Assembly: GCF_002899945.2 (NCBI RefSeq)
Contig: NZ_PPEG02000001.1
Location: forward strand, 682,001-746,000
Origin: Chryseobacterium viscerum
GTDB taxonomy: Bacteria > Bacteroidota > Bacteroidia > Flavobacteriales > Weeksellaceae
Length of the DNA stretch: 64,000 bases
Direction: 5' to 3'
The translations under genes were made by a program, and so were the position numbers. Shown here piece by piece: positions 51,190 to 59,088 of this stretch. The number at the start of each line of letters is the position of its first letter. Position 1 is the stretch's first letter. The notes beneath the pieces are model-generated. The model had not been told where the DNA came from, ran no database searches, and saw only the letters and a program-made list of their open reading frames with translations.

Positions 51190-51600
51190 TTAACAATACT
51201 CGTCGTATGCTGCCTGAAGGTTGGCTGCAATAGCTCCTGCAGGGTTTCCTTCGATGTGGTGTCTTTCCAACATGTGAACCAATTCACCATCTTTGAAAAG
51301 CGCTACGCACGGAGAGCTTGGTGGGAATGGAGCAAGGTGTTTTCTTGCTTCTACCACAGCTTCTGTATCGAATCCTGCAAATACAGTTGTTAAGTGATCC
51401 GGTTTTTTATCTCCCGTCAAAGAGTATACTACCCCTGGTCTTGCAGCTCCTGCAGCACATCCACATACGGAGTTGATTACCAATAGTGTAGTTCCAGACT
51501 GCTTCAGTGCATCTTCTACCTGAACCGGAGTTGTTAAATCCTGGAAACCTTTATCTGTAAGCTCTGCCTTCATTGGCATTACTAAATCTGTTGGATACAT
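51190..51600 (-). CDS. BrxA/BrxB-family bacilliredoxin
   Basis: 136 residues of the DUF1094/YphP family: thioredoxin-like proteins with a CGC active site that remove bacillithiol or related low-molecular-weight thiols from oxidised proteins. The signature is 'VINSVCGCAAGAARPG' with Cys46 and Cys48. The C-terminal part has 'FPPSSPCVALFKDGELVHML' and 'RHHIEG'. The length is typical. Terminators or gaps on both sides make it monocistronic. Confidence 0.93.
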   Translation of the reverse strand: MYPTDLVMPMKAELTDKGFQDLTTPVQVEDALKQSGTTLLVINSVCGCAAGAARPGVVYSLTGDKKPDHLTTVFAGFDTEAVVEARKHLAPFPPSSPCVALFKDGELVHMLERHHIEGNPAGAIAANLQAAYDEYC

Positions 51601-52058
51601 ATATTTTGTTTTTTATCGCTACAAAGTTAAGAAATTCTTTGCGTTTGTTCAATATATAAAAACTATCAATCGTTTAGTCATATAAAATTAACCAGATATT
51701 AATATTGTAATAATATTTAAAAAATGATGAATTAAAATTAGGAATAATAAAATATTAGTATTAAATTTGAAATGATTCTGAAAAACAAACGACCATGAAA
51801 AAAACATTTAAGGCTTTCCCTCGAGCAATCAATCACTTAAATACTTTCTGAAATATGGTAGTATCTTAATTCTTTTTTTTAGTTTAGAATCAAAACTGAT
51901 TAACAAACTTTAATATCCAAGAAAACGAAGCCCGAAACTGAAAAGTTTCGGGCTTGTTTAATCAAATCGATATGCAAAGGTTGTATATCCTTAGTTATGG
52001 AATGAGATACGTGTTGTGTGAGATTTGAAATCAATCCAACTCCCGGAACACGGTCACA
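51601..52058. other. Gene-free stretch, possible short transcript ending in a hairpin
   Basis: No convincing gene. A TAAATTTG box (51762-51769) precedes an 18-codon ORF (51795-51851, MKKTFKAFPRAIN...). A perfect 12-bp hairpin with a GAAA loop follows at 51928-51955 (AAGCCCGAAACT / AGTTTCGGGCTT), then GTTTA. This could be a small RNA of about 185 nt, or the hairpin may simply terminate yqeY from the other strand. Confidence 0.4.
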
Positions 52059-52505
52059 TTATGAAAGGAGCTTCTTAACCATCTCGGAAATACTTTTTCC
52101 GTCTGATCTTCCAGCTAATGCTTTTGAGGCAGCTCCCATTACCTTCCCTAAATCCTTAAGAGATTCAGCTCCGGTTTCAGAAATAATGTTTTTTATTTCT
52201 GTTTCTAATTCTTCAGCAGAAAGCTGTTTAGGTAAAAATTTCTCAATGACTTTCATTTGAGCGTCTTCTACTTCCGCCAGATCCTGTCTGCCCTGAGCTG
52301 AAAACTGTTCGAAAGAATCTTTACGCTGTTTGATCATTCTTTGCAGAATAGCGATCTCCTGTTCAGCAGAAACTTCAGCACCTCTAGCTTCTGTTTTTAA
52401 AAGAAGAATTTGTGCTTTTACAGCACGAAGAGAATCCAGAGCGACTCTGTCTTTTTCTCTCATGGCTGTTTTTATAGCCTCACTGATGATATTTTCTAAA
52501 CTCAT
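52059..52505 (-). CDS. GatB/YqeY domain protein
   Basis: 148 residues with the full YqeY pattern: 'AIKTAMREKDRVALDSLRAV', 'AILQRMIKQRKDSFEQF', 'IEKFLPKQLSAEELETEI' and 'GKVMGAASKALAGRSDGKSI'. The domain is the tRNA-binding tail of GatB; free-standing YqeY proteins have no settled role. It follows ftsZ at the end of the dcw cluster, as in many Bacteroidota, but a 171-bp repeat-bearing gap separates them. Confidence 0.92.
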   Translation of the reverse strand: MSLENIISEAIKTAMREKDRVALDSLRAVKAQILLLKTEARGAEVSAEQEIAILQRMIKQRKDSFEQFSAQGRQDLAEVEDAQMKVIEKFLPKQLSAEELETEIKNIISETGAESLKDLGKVMGAASKALAGRSDGKSISEMVKKLLS

Positions 52506-52510
52506 AAATT

Positions 52511-52673
52511 ATAATTTGAGAATTTGAGAATGAAATAATTTGAAAATAATAAAAGCAATGGTAAATGATTGAGCTTTATATTATTAATTAAAATAATTAG
52601 CTAATACACCGAATTCATACTTTCTAACAGTTGGTTAATTTTCAAATTCTCAAATTATTCCATTTTCAAATTA
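52511..52673. repeat. Imperfect inverted repeat with about 37-bp arms between ftsZ and yqeY
   Basis: The left arm (52511-52548) is built of AATTTGAGAATTTGAGAATG-type units. The right arm (52637-52673) is its approximate reverse complement (ATTTTCAAATTCTCAAATTA-type). About 88 bp of AT-rich sequence lies between them. It looks like a small dispersed non-coding element or MITE-like relic. No coding potential. Confidence 0.6.
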
Positions 52674-52676
52674 ATT

Positions 52677-54593
52677 TTAGTCTACGTCTTTATTTAAAAA
52701 TCTGTTTTCTCTGATCTGCATAGATCCATTGTTGTCAGATAGATATGTGTTGATATTCTGGTCTGAAGCATTGGTTCCGTCGATCGAAATATTTTTTCTT
52801 TTGAAAGCAGGAATAGATTCAAATTCACTTTTGCTGTCAAAATTCTGGTAGCGAGAATTGAATTCTTTTAATTTATTTCTTCTTTCAACCACTCTGTCCT
52901 GATCCATCGTTTTATTCACAAACGTGAATTCCGATTCTTCAGTTTGAGGAGCTTGAATTTCTGTTTTATTTTCAAAAGTTGATCTTGTTTCTGCCTTTGG
53001 TTCTTCCTGTTTCTGGTAGAATGTTTCAATCTTCTGAGTAGGCTCAGCTACTGCAGCATTTGAAGGGGTATTAAATTCTGCTTTTGGCTGTCCAAAATCT
53101 GTATTGGGCTCATTTCTGACAGGCTCGTTGACAAAGAAGCTGAATTCAACAGATTTTTCCTCTGAAAAAGAGTTGTTGAATGTGCTTCCTGATTGCGGCT
53201 CATCTTTTTTATTTTCAAAATCAAATGAGAAAGACTGGATCTCCAGATCGTTCGGGTCTTCATTTTCTTCATCAATAGACAACAGGCTGTATTCCTGATC
53301 GCCTTCTTCTTCGTTTCTCCAGTGTTGTTCAGGGGTATTTACTGTGTTTTCCTCTTTATCAAAGAATCTTACATCAGTTTTAATTTCTTCCTCCTCAATA
53401 ATCATTTTTTTTTCAATAGATGTCACCTTAAACTGTGGAGTATTGTGGTCTTCATCATCTAATCTGAAATGATTGCTTCTGTTGGTGTCATATGCGGTCT
53501 CTGGAGCAGATTCTCTTTCCTCTCTTGTTTTGAAAGGAGAGTTTTTTGGAGCTTCAAAACTATCGTTAAGACTGATTCTGATTTTTTCAGTAGGGCCCGC
53601 AAATTTCTTGTTATCATTAGAGAATCCTGTTGCAATAACAAGAACGCTTACAGCATCTCCTAATTCTTCATCAGCACCCACCCCGAAGATGATATCTGCG
53701 GTATTTCCTGCTTCTTTCTGAATATGATCCATAATGATACCGATCTCATCCATGGTTACTTCTTCTGCACCACTTCTGATCAACAATAGAACATTCTTAG
53801 CTCCTGTAATCTTATTGTCATTCAATAATGGGGAGTCAAGGGCTTTTCTTACTGCTTCTTCAGCTTTATTCTCTCCTGAAGCTGTTCCGGTAGACATAAG
53901 CGCCGTTCCGGAGTTCTGAAGTACAGATTTAGCATCTCTAAAGTCAATGTTTACATCAAAATAACCCGTAATCACCTCTGCCATTCCTTTGGCAGCGTTT
54001 GCTAAGACTTCATCAGCTTTGGAGAATCCCTGTTTGAATCCAAGGTTTCCAAACTGTTGTCTTAATTTATCATTGTTGATAACAATTAATGAGTCAACAT
54101 TATTTTTTAATTTTTCAAGACCATTTTCAGCCTGGTCTAGTCTTCTTTTTCCTTCAAAACTGAAAGGAACAGTGACAATACCCACTGTTAAGATCCCCAT
54201 GTCTTTTGCTACTTTGGCGATGACAGGGGCTGCTCCGGTACCGGTACCACCACCCATTCCGGCAGTGATGAACACCATTTTGGTGTTTTGGCCCATAGCA
54301 GCTTTGATATCTTCAATACTTTCGATCGCTGATTTTTCTCCCACTTCCGGGTCAGCACCAGCACCAAGACCTTCTGTGATTGTTGTTCCTAACTGAACTT
54401 TATTAGCAACGGGGTTATTATCTAAAGTTTGAGCATCCGTATTACAGATCACGAAATCTACTCCGTGAATTCCTTTTTCGTACATGTGCTTCAGAGCGTT
54501 GTTTCCACCGCCCCCTACACCGATTACTTTTATGATGGATGAATTTCCTTTTGGCAAATCAAATGAAAATCCTTGTGTACCTATATTTTCCAT
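52677..54593 (-). CDS. ftsZ: Cell division protein FtsZ (long C-terminal linker)
   Basis: 638 residues against about 380-400 in most bacteria. The tubulin-like GTPase domain (about 1-330) is intact: 'IGVGGGGNNALKHMY', the signature loop 'GGGTGTGAAPVIAKVAKDMG', and the T7-loop region 'RDAKSVLQNSGTALMSTG'. Residues about 340-600 are an acidic, Gln/Asn-rich disordered linker. A basic stretch ('VVERRNKLKEFNSRYQNFD') and a conserved-looking tail 'MQIRENRFLNKDVD' end the protein. It polymerises into the Z ring. Order ftsQ-ftsA-ftsZ is conserved; 118 bp separate it from ftsA. Confidence 0.98.
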   Translation of the reverse strand: MENIGTQGFSFDLPKGNSSIIKVIGVGGGGNNALKHMYEKGIHGVDFVICNTDAQTLDNNPVANKVQLGTTITEGLGAGADPEVGEKSAIESIEDIKAAMGQNTKMVFITAGMGGGTGTGAAPVIAKVAKDMGILTVGIVTVPFSFEGKRRLDQAENGLEKLKNNVDSLIVINNDKLRQQFGNLGFKQGFSKADEVLANAAKGMAEVITGYFDVNIDFRDAKSVLQNSGTALMSTGTASGENKAEEAVRKALDSPLLNDNKITGAKNVLLLIRSGAEEVTMDEIGIIMDHIQKEAGNTADIIFGVGADEELGDAVSVLVIATGFSNDNKKFAGPTEKIRISLNDSFEAPKNSPFKTREERESAPETAYDTNRSNHFRLDDEDHNTPQFKVTSIEKKMIIEEEEIKTDVRFFDKEENTVNTPEQHWRNEEEGDQEYSLLSIDEENEDPNDLEIQSFSFDFENKKDEPQSGSTFNNSFSEEKSVEFSFFVNEPVRNEPNTDFGQPKAEFNTPSNAAVAEPTQKIETFYQKQEEPKAETRSTFENKTEIQAPQTEESEFTFVNKTMDQDRVVERRNKLKEFNSRYQNFDSKSEFESIPAFKRKNISIDGTNASDQNINTYLSDNNGSMQIRENRFLNKDVD

Positions 54594-54711
54594 AACTATA
54601 CTTTTAATAATTGATAACTGATAGATGATAATTGGTGAATGATATTCGTTTTAAGTTAATAAATATTAATTTATTTTACGTATAATTCATCAAAATCTTT
54701 ATCATTTATAT

Positions 54712-56097
54712 TTATTCTACTTCTTCAAAGAATTTTTTTACTTTTTCCATAAGCGACTGCCCGAAGGTCAATTTCGCTTTTCTGTTTTCTTGCTTCTCTC
54801 TCTCAAAAGATTGTTGCTCCTGAGCGGGTGTTGCCTGCTGAACCGGTTGAACAGTTTCTGTCTGTGCCACAGCGACTTCCGGTTTTGATTGTTCAGTGAC
54901 AATTTCTACCTCTTCATCAATATTCTGTCTTTTGTCTCTGATTTTTAAACTCTCCATCAGTAACCCGATAGACGTAGCAAATTCAGGACCTTTCAGATAT
55001 TGATTTTTATCGTTGGCGATATATTCATTCGCAAAACCGATTCTGCTGTCAAAACCTGTGGTATAATTGGCCAGCTGACGAAGATGCTTCAAGTTTGAAC
55101 CCCCACCAGTAAGAACAATTCCGGCAATCAGTTTTTTCTTTTGTTCAAAAGCTCCGTACGCTTTAAGCTCTGTATTTACCATTTCCAAAACTTCTTCTAC
55201 TCTCGCATTGATAATCTGTGCCAGAGTTTTTAAAGAAATTTCTTTATCCGGTCTTCCATGAAGCCCCGGAATGGTTACAAAAGTACTGTCTTTTTCTAAT
55301 TCGGGAACAGCCGAACCAAACTTTACTTTCAGTTGTTCTGCATGTTTCTCTATAATGGAACAGCCTTCTTTGATATCTTCGGTAATAATTCCGCCTCCGT
55401 AGGGAATAACACAGGTGTGACGGATGATATTATCTTTAAATATGGCAATATCTGTTGTACCACCACCAATGTCTACAATGGCTACACCGGCTTCTTTTTC
55501 TTCTTTTGTAAGAACAGCTTCTGAGGAGGCTAATGGTTCCAACGTAAGGGCTTCCATTTCTAGTCCTGCTTCACGAACGCATCTTGCAATGTTTCTGATG
55601 CTGCCCATTTGGCCTACTACGACATGGAAGTTTGCTTCTAAACGTTTTCCGTGCATCCCAACGGGTTCCTGAATTTCACCCTCGGAATCCACTTTATATT
55701 CTTGAGGAAGTACATGGATAATTTCTTCTCCAGGAAGCATGACCAGCTTTTTTACCTGATCTTTTAATGCTTCGATGTCATCGTCTGTAATAAATTTATC
55801 AGGATGTTCACGCATAATATAATCGGAGTGCTGCAGAGAACGAATGTGTTTTCCTGCAATACCTACCGTAACTTTGCGGATAGGAACTCCAGCACTGGAT
55901 TGTGCTTCGGATACTGCAGCCTTGATTGAATTAATGGTTTGTGAAATATTATTCACAATACCTTTATGAACACCAAGACTTTTAGCTTTTCCTACACCGA
56001 GAACTTCTATTTTCCCGTGTGCATTCCTTCTTCCGACAATCGCGACTATCTTTGTTGTCCCGATGTCCAGACCTACTGAATACTCTTGATTTTCCAT
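54712..56097 (-). CDS. ftsA: Cell division protein FtsA
   Basis: 461 residues, an actin-like ATPase that anchors FtsZ to the membrane. Motifs are 'SVGLDIGTTKIVAIVGRRN' (phosphate 1), 'GVAIVDIGGGTTDIAIF' (phosphate 2) and 'AGIVLTGGGSNLKHLRQLA' (adenosine). The SHS2 1C subdomain is at about 80-170. A Gln/Pro-rich linker (about 400-440) ends in 'LMEKVKKFFEEVE', the amphipathic membrane-targeting helix. It lies 78 bp after ftsQ. Confidence 0.97.
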   Translation of the reverse strand: MENQEYSVGLDIGTTKIVAIVGRRNAHGKIEVLGVGKAKSLGVHKGIVNNISQTINSIKAAVSEAQSSAGVPIRKVTVGIAGKHIRSLQHSDYIMREHPDKFITDDDIEALKDQVKKLVMLPGEEIIHVLPQEYKVDSEGEIQEPVGMHGKRLEANFHVVVGQMGSIRNIARCVREAGLEMEALTLEPLASSEAVLTKEEKEAGVAIVDIGGGTTDIAIFKDNIIRHTCVIPYGGGIITEDIKEGCSIIEKHAEQLKVKFGSAVPELEKDSTFVTIPGLHGRPDKEISLKTLAQIINARVEEVLEMVNTELKAYGAFEQKKKLIAGIVLTGGGSNLKHLRQLANYTTGFDSRIGFANEYIANDKNQYLKGPEFATSIGLLMESLKIRDKRQNIDEEVEIVTEQSKPEVAVAQTETVQPVQQATPAQEQQSFEREKQENRKAKLTFGQSLMEKVKKFFEEVE

Positions 56098-56175
56098 TTT
56101 TATATCGATTTGATTTTTTCTACTTTTTTCCTTTAAGGAGGATCTCCTATTTGTGTATTAAATGTGCTGAATAAC

Positions 56176-57153
56176 TTATTCTATTTTTACTTTTGCCTTT
56201 GGCTTTGGTTTGGACAGGGCCTTAGCGGTTGATTTTTTCTCTGTTTTTTTCGTCTCTTTTGTATGTGTTTTTGTTTTTGTATTCTCTTTCGGTTTTGCCG
56301 GTGCAGAGGTTGTTTTTTTTGTTTCAGCGGCTTTTGGCTTGATCTCTGTCTTCTTGCCAGAAGTTGTAGAAGAAGGTACTTTTGCCAGTTCCATTTTTCC
56401 AGCCTTCAAAATACTGTCGTTTTCCTTAAAATAAGGGTTTAAAGTAGTGACAATCTGGTTCTGATATTTTACAGAAACCATGCTGTACTTCTGTGGATCC
56501 TGATATACGAGGTATTTTTCCACGAACGTTTTAAATCCTTTTACTTTAAAATCAATATTATCAAGATCTCCGATCTCTACTCTGTAATTTCCTTCACTTG
56601 TCAGAAGATTATAGCTGTCTTTATATTTTGAAATCCCAATGAAGTATTTCTTGCTAAAATCATCCTTGTCTATCTTTTCAACCAGTTCTGCCAGTTTTTC
56701 ATATTCATCCGGCTGTACATTTCCGGTTACCAGCATGCAAGGGTGCGAATACGTCCTTGAAATAGGGAATTCAATTCCTTTTTCATCCACATAAAAGTCT
56801 TTCCCGTCTTTGTTAAGTCTGAAAACCGGGACTCTCTGCTTGATATCCAGATTCAGCTTCCCATTCAGATTCAGGTAGACATTGGCACTGTCAACAGCTG
56901 GAAGAGAATTAATCTTTTTTTCTAAAGAAGGGATATTAAGATCTCCAACGTTTCCTGATGGATTTTCTTTTTTTACAATCTCCCTGATATCCTTTTCATC
57001 AACGAAATACACCGGAGTTTTCTCACTCATTTTTACAGAAATCTTATTGTCCGTAATCTGTTGGTGGCTGAATCTCTTCAACGAGAAACTCAGTAACAAT
57101 CCAAGGATGATTACAGTGACAGCAATTTTTAATATTCTGTATTTATTTTTCAT
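56176..57153 (-). CDS. ftsQ: Cell division protein FtsQ (with Lys-rich C-terminal tail)
   Basis: 325 residues. One membrane segment is near 7-25 ('ILKIAVTVIILGLLLSFSLK'), followed by a periplasmic POTRA-like region and beta domain ('FYVDEKGIEFPISRTYSH', 'VEIGDLDNIDFKVKGFKTF'). The final 65 residues are an unusual Lys/Thr/Pro/Ala-rich tail (KPKENTKTKTHTKETKKTEK-type). Identity rests on order (murC-ftsQ-ftsA) and the single-pass layout, since FtsQ sequences diverge strongly. It bridges divisome assembly in the periplasm. Confidence 0.9.
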   Translation of the reverse strand: MKNKYRILKIAVTVIILGLLLSFSLKRFSHQQITDNKISVKMSEKTPVYFVDEKDIREIVKKENPSGNVGDLNIPSLEKKINSLPAVDSANVYLNLNGKLNLDIKQRVPVFRLNKDGKDFYVDEKGIEFPISRTYSHPCMLVTGNVQPDEYEKLAELVEKIDKDDFSKKYFIGISKYKDSYNLLTSEGNYRVEIGDLDNIDFKVKGFKTFVEKYLVYQDPQKYSMVSVKYQNQIVTTLNPYFKENDSILKAGKMELAKVPSSTTSGKKTEIKPKAAETKKTTSAPAKPKENTKTKTHTKETKKTEKKSTAKALSKPKPKAKVKIE

Positions 57154-57183
57154 ATTTTTTCTTCGCGAGCATTTCGTTTATAC

Positions 57184-58542
57184 TCAAATTTTCTCGATCC
57201 ATTCACAAATAGGGTCATACAGGGTGTCTATATTTCCTGCGCCTACTGTAAGGAGGATATCAAAATCTTTTTCTTTTATTTTTTCAAAAGCATCGGATAA
57301 TGTCGATACCTCTTTTTTATCTAATGTTACTTTGTCCAGCAGCCAGCTTGAGGTCACTCCTTCAAAGTTCTCCTGAAGCTCTCTTGCAGGGTAAATATCA
57401 AGCAGAATAAGTTCATCTGCTTTGCTTAAACTCTCTGCAAACCCGTCTGCGAAATCTCTTGTTCTGCTGAAAAGGTGAGGCTGGAAGACTACCAGTAATT
57501 TTTTATCAGGGTAAAATGTTCTGATGGAGCCTATTACAGCATTGGTTTCTGTAGGATGGTGGGCATAGTCATCAATATAAATTTTACCGTTTGGATAGAT
57601 ATGTTTGGTATATCTTCTTTTAATTCCTTTAAAGTTGGCAATTGCTTTTTTCAGCGTATCAAAATCTGCGCCTAAATTATGCAGAATAGCCAGGGCTACA
57701 GTAGCATTTTCCACATTATGGATTCCCGGAATTTCCCAGACAAAATCCTTTATCGTTTCCGTTGGCGTATGGAAATCAAAATAGATTTTATCATGATCCA
57801 TACGCAGATTGTCTGAATAATAATCTGCAGGCTCATTTACCGCGTAGGTTTGATGTCCTCTGCCAATTTCTACTCCTTTTCTTACAAAGAGCTGCTTGTC
57901 TTGAGGGACCAAAGCGGCAAACTGTCTGAATCCTTCTTCAATATGGCTCTTATCTCCATAAATGTCCAGGTGGTCAGCATCCGTAGAAGTTACTACAGCC
58001 CAATCCGGGGATAGGCTCAGGAAACTTCTGTCATATTCATCAGCTTCCACTACAGAATAGGTAGATCCGTTGTACAGGAAGTTGGATTTAAAGTTTTCAG
58101 AAATACCTCCCAAAAAGCATGAGAAGGGAAGATCTGCTTCTTTGCATAAATGAGCCACAAGGGTAGACGTTGTGGTCTTTCCATGGGTTCCTGCAATGGC
58201 GATACAGTCTGTATTTTCTGTAATTAATCCTAAAACCTTGGCTCTTTTCAACACTTCAAACTGATTTTGGTTGAAATAATCCAAAATTCCAAGTGTTTTG
58301 ATGGCCGGAGTATAGATGACCAATGTATCTTCTTTCTGAAGGGAAGTGATCCTTTCATCAATATGATCTTCAAAAACAATATCAATCCCTTCGTTCATCA
58401 GATTCTGAGTCAATTTTGTATTGGTTTTGTCGTAACCCAATACTTTTTTCCCGGATGCATTGAAATAGCGCGCCAATGCACTCATTCCGATACCTCCGAT
58501 TCCAACGAAGTAAAAAGTCTGATATGTTTGTAAATTATTCAT
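57184..58542 (-). CDS. murC: UDP-N-acetylmuramate--L-alanine ligase
   Basis: 452 residues. Mur ligase adding L-Ala to UDP-MurNAc in the cytoplasm. The N-terminal Rossmann motif is 'YFVGIGGIGMSALARYFNA'. The ATP loop 'IAGTHGKTTTSTLVAHLC' and the central 'DADHLDIYGDK' are present. The C-terminal domain includes 'YIDDYAHHPTETNAVIGSI' and 'VFQPHLFSRTRDF'. It lies 30 bp upstream of ftsQ. The GIY-YIG insertion lies between it and murG. Confidence 0.97.
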   Translation of the reverse strand: MNNLQTYQTFYFVGIGGIGMSALARYFNASGKKVLGYDKTNTKLTQNLMNEGIDIVFEDHIDERITSLQKEDTLVIYTPAIKTLGILDYFNQNQFEVLKRAKVLGLITENTDCIAIAGTHGKTTTSTLVAHLCKEADLPFSCFLGGISENFKSNFLYNGSTYSVVEADEYDRSFLSLSPDWAVVTSTDADHLDIYGDKSHIEEGFRQFAALVPQDKQLFVRKGVEIGRGHQTYAVNEPADYYSDNLRMDHDKIYFDFHTPTETIKDFVWEIPGIHNVENATVALAILHNLGADFDTLKKAIANFKGIKRRYTKHIYPNGKIYIDDYAHHPTETNAVIGSIRTFYPDKKLLVVFQPHLFSRTRDFADGFAESLSKADELILLDIYPARELQENFEGVTSSWLLDKVTLDKKEVSTLSDAFEKIKEKDFDILLTVGAGNIDTLYDPICEWIEKI

Positions 58543-58660
58543 TTATACTTTAATCTTTAATGACTCTTGAATCTGTTCAGAGTTTTATTACTACTATTTT
58601 ATATTATAAGGCTTTAATCAACTAACATCAATGACTCGTTAAATAATTAAATTTTAACGG

Positions 58661-58684
58661 TGTCAGGCTGAGCTTGTCGAAGCC
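58661..58684. repeat. REP-like sequence, left of the GIY-YIG gene
   Basis: TGTCAGGCTGAGCTTGTCGAAGCC, in the orientation opposite to the copy at 58999. It ends 1 bp before the GIY-YIG stop codon. Confidence 0.75.
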
Positions 58685-58685
58685 T

Positions 58686-58979
58686 CTAATCTTTCATCCT
58701 ATTTCTTGATAGCTTAGGTAATAAATCCCAGTTATCATTTATTATCGCTTCCTTCTTTTTTCTACTCCAACCTTTAATTTGTTTTTCAAAGCTTATAGCT
58801 TGAGTAACATCATTAAATTCATGGTAGAAAACAAGTTCTACGGGTTTTCTTGTATACGTGTAACTTTCAGGATTTAATCCGCCATTGTGTTCATTAATTC
58901 TTCTTTCCAGATCGTTGGTAAAGCCTGTATAATAAGAATTGTCAGAACATTTCACAATGTATACATAATATATTTTCAT
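58686..58979 (-). CDS. GIY-YIG nuclease-domain protein (UPF0213-like) flanked by REP-like repeats
   Basis: 97 residues, a single GIY-YIG domain: 'YYVYIVKCSDNSYYTGFTND' (the Y-V-Y/Y-T-G pair), catalytic Arg in 'LERRINEHNGG', 'YTRKPVELVFYHEF' and catalytic Glu in 'AISFEKQIKGWSRKKKEA'. All key residues are present. It interrupts the dcw cluster between murG and murC. Palindrome-related repeats flank it at 1 bp and about 20 bp. Such stand-alone domains may help spread or maintain these repeats (inference). Confidence 0.9.
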   Translation of the reverse strand: MKIYYVYIVKCSDNSYYTGFTNDLERRINEHNGGLNPESYTYTRKPVELVFYHEFNDVTQAISFEKQIKGWSRKKKEAIINDNWDLLPKLSRNRMKD

Positions 58980-58998
58980 TCATTTGTGTTTGCTTACT

Positions 58999-59024
58999 GG
59001 CCCTTCGACAAGCTCAGGGTGACA
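58999..59024. repeat. REP-like sequence, right of the GIY-YIG gene
   Basis: CCCTTCGACAAGCTCAGGGTGACA, inverted relative to the copy at 58661 and 19 bp before the GIY-YIG ATG. Confidence 0.75.
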
Positions 59025-59053
59025 GATCTAATACTAACTGTTTTATTTTATTC

Positions 59054-59080
59054 ATATCAGGTTGAGCTTGTTGTGAAGCC
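59054..59080. repeat. Diverged third REP-like copy
   Basis: ATATCAGGTTGAGCTTGTTGTGAAGCC, the same orientation as the copy at 58661 with a 2-bp insertion. It lies 8 bp after the murG stop. Confidence 0.6.
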
Positions 59081-59088
59081 TTTCCTAA

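Noticed and set aside
51795..51851. 18-codon peptide gene
   Set aside because: Too short to support without conservation data. Kept only as part of the possible small-RNA unit.
53989..54396. 135-codon plus-strand frame opposite ftsZ
   Set aside because: It is antisense to the strongly conserved GTPase domain of FtsZ, so the open frame follows from ftsZ codon choice.
56882..57376. 164-codon plus-strand frame spanning the ftsQ-murC junction
   Set aside because: It is antisense to two confident genes and begins with a low-complexity Phe/Ser-rich sequence. No independent promoter seen.
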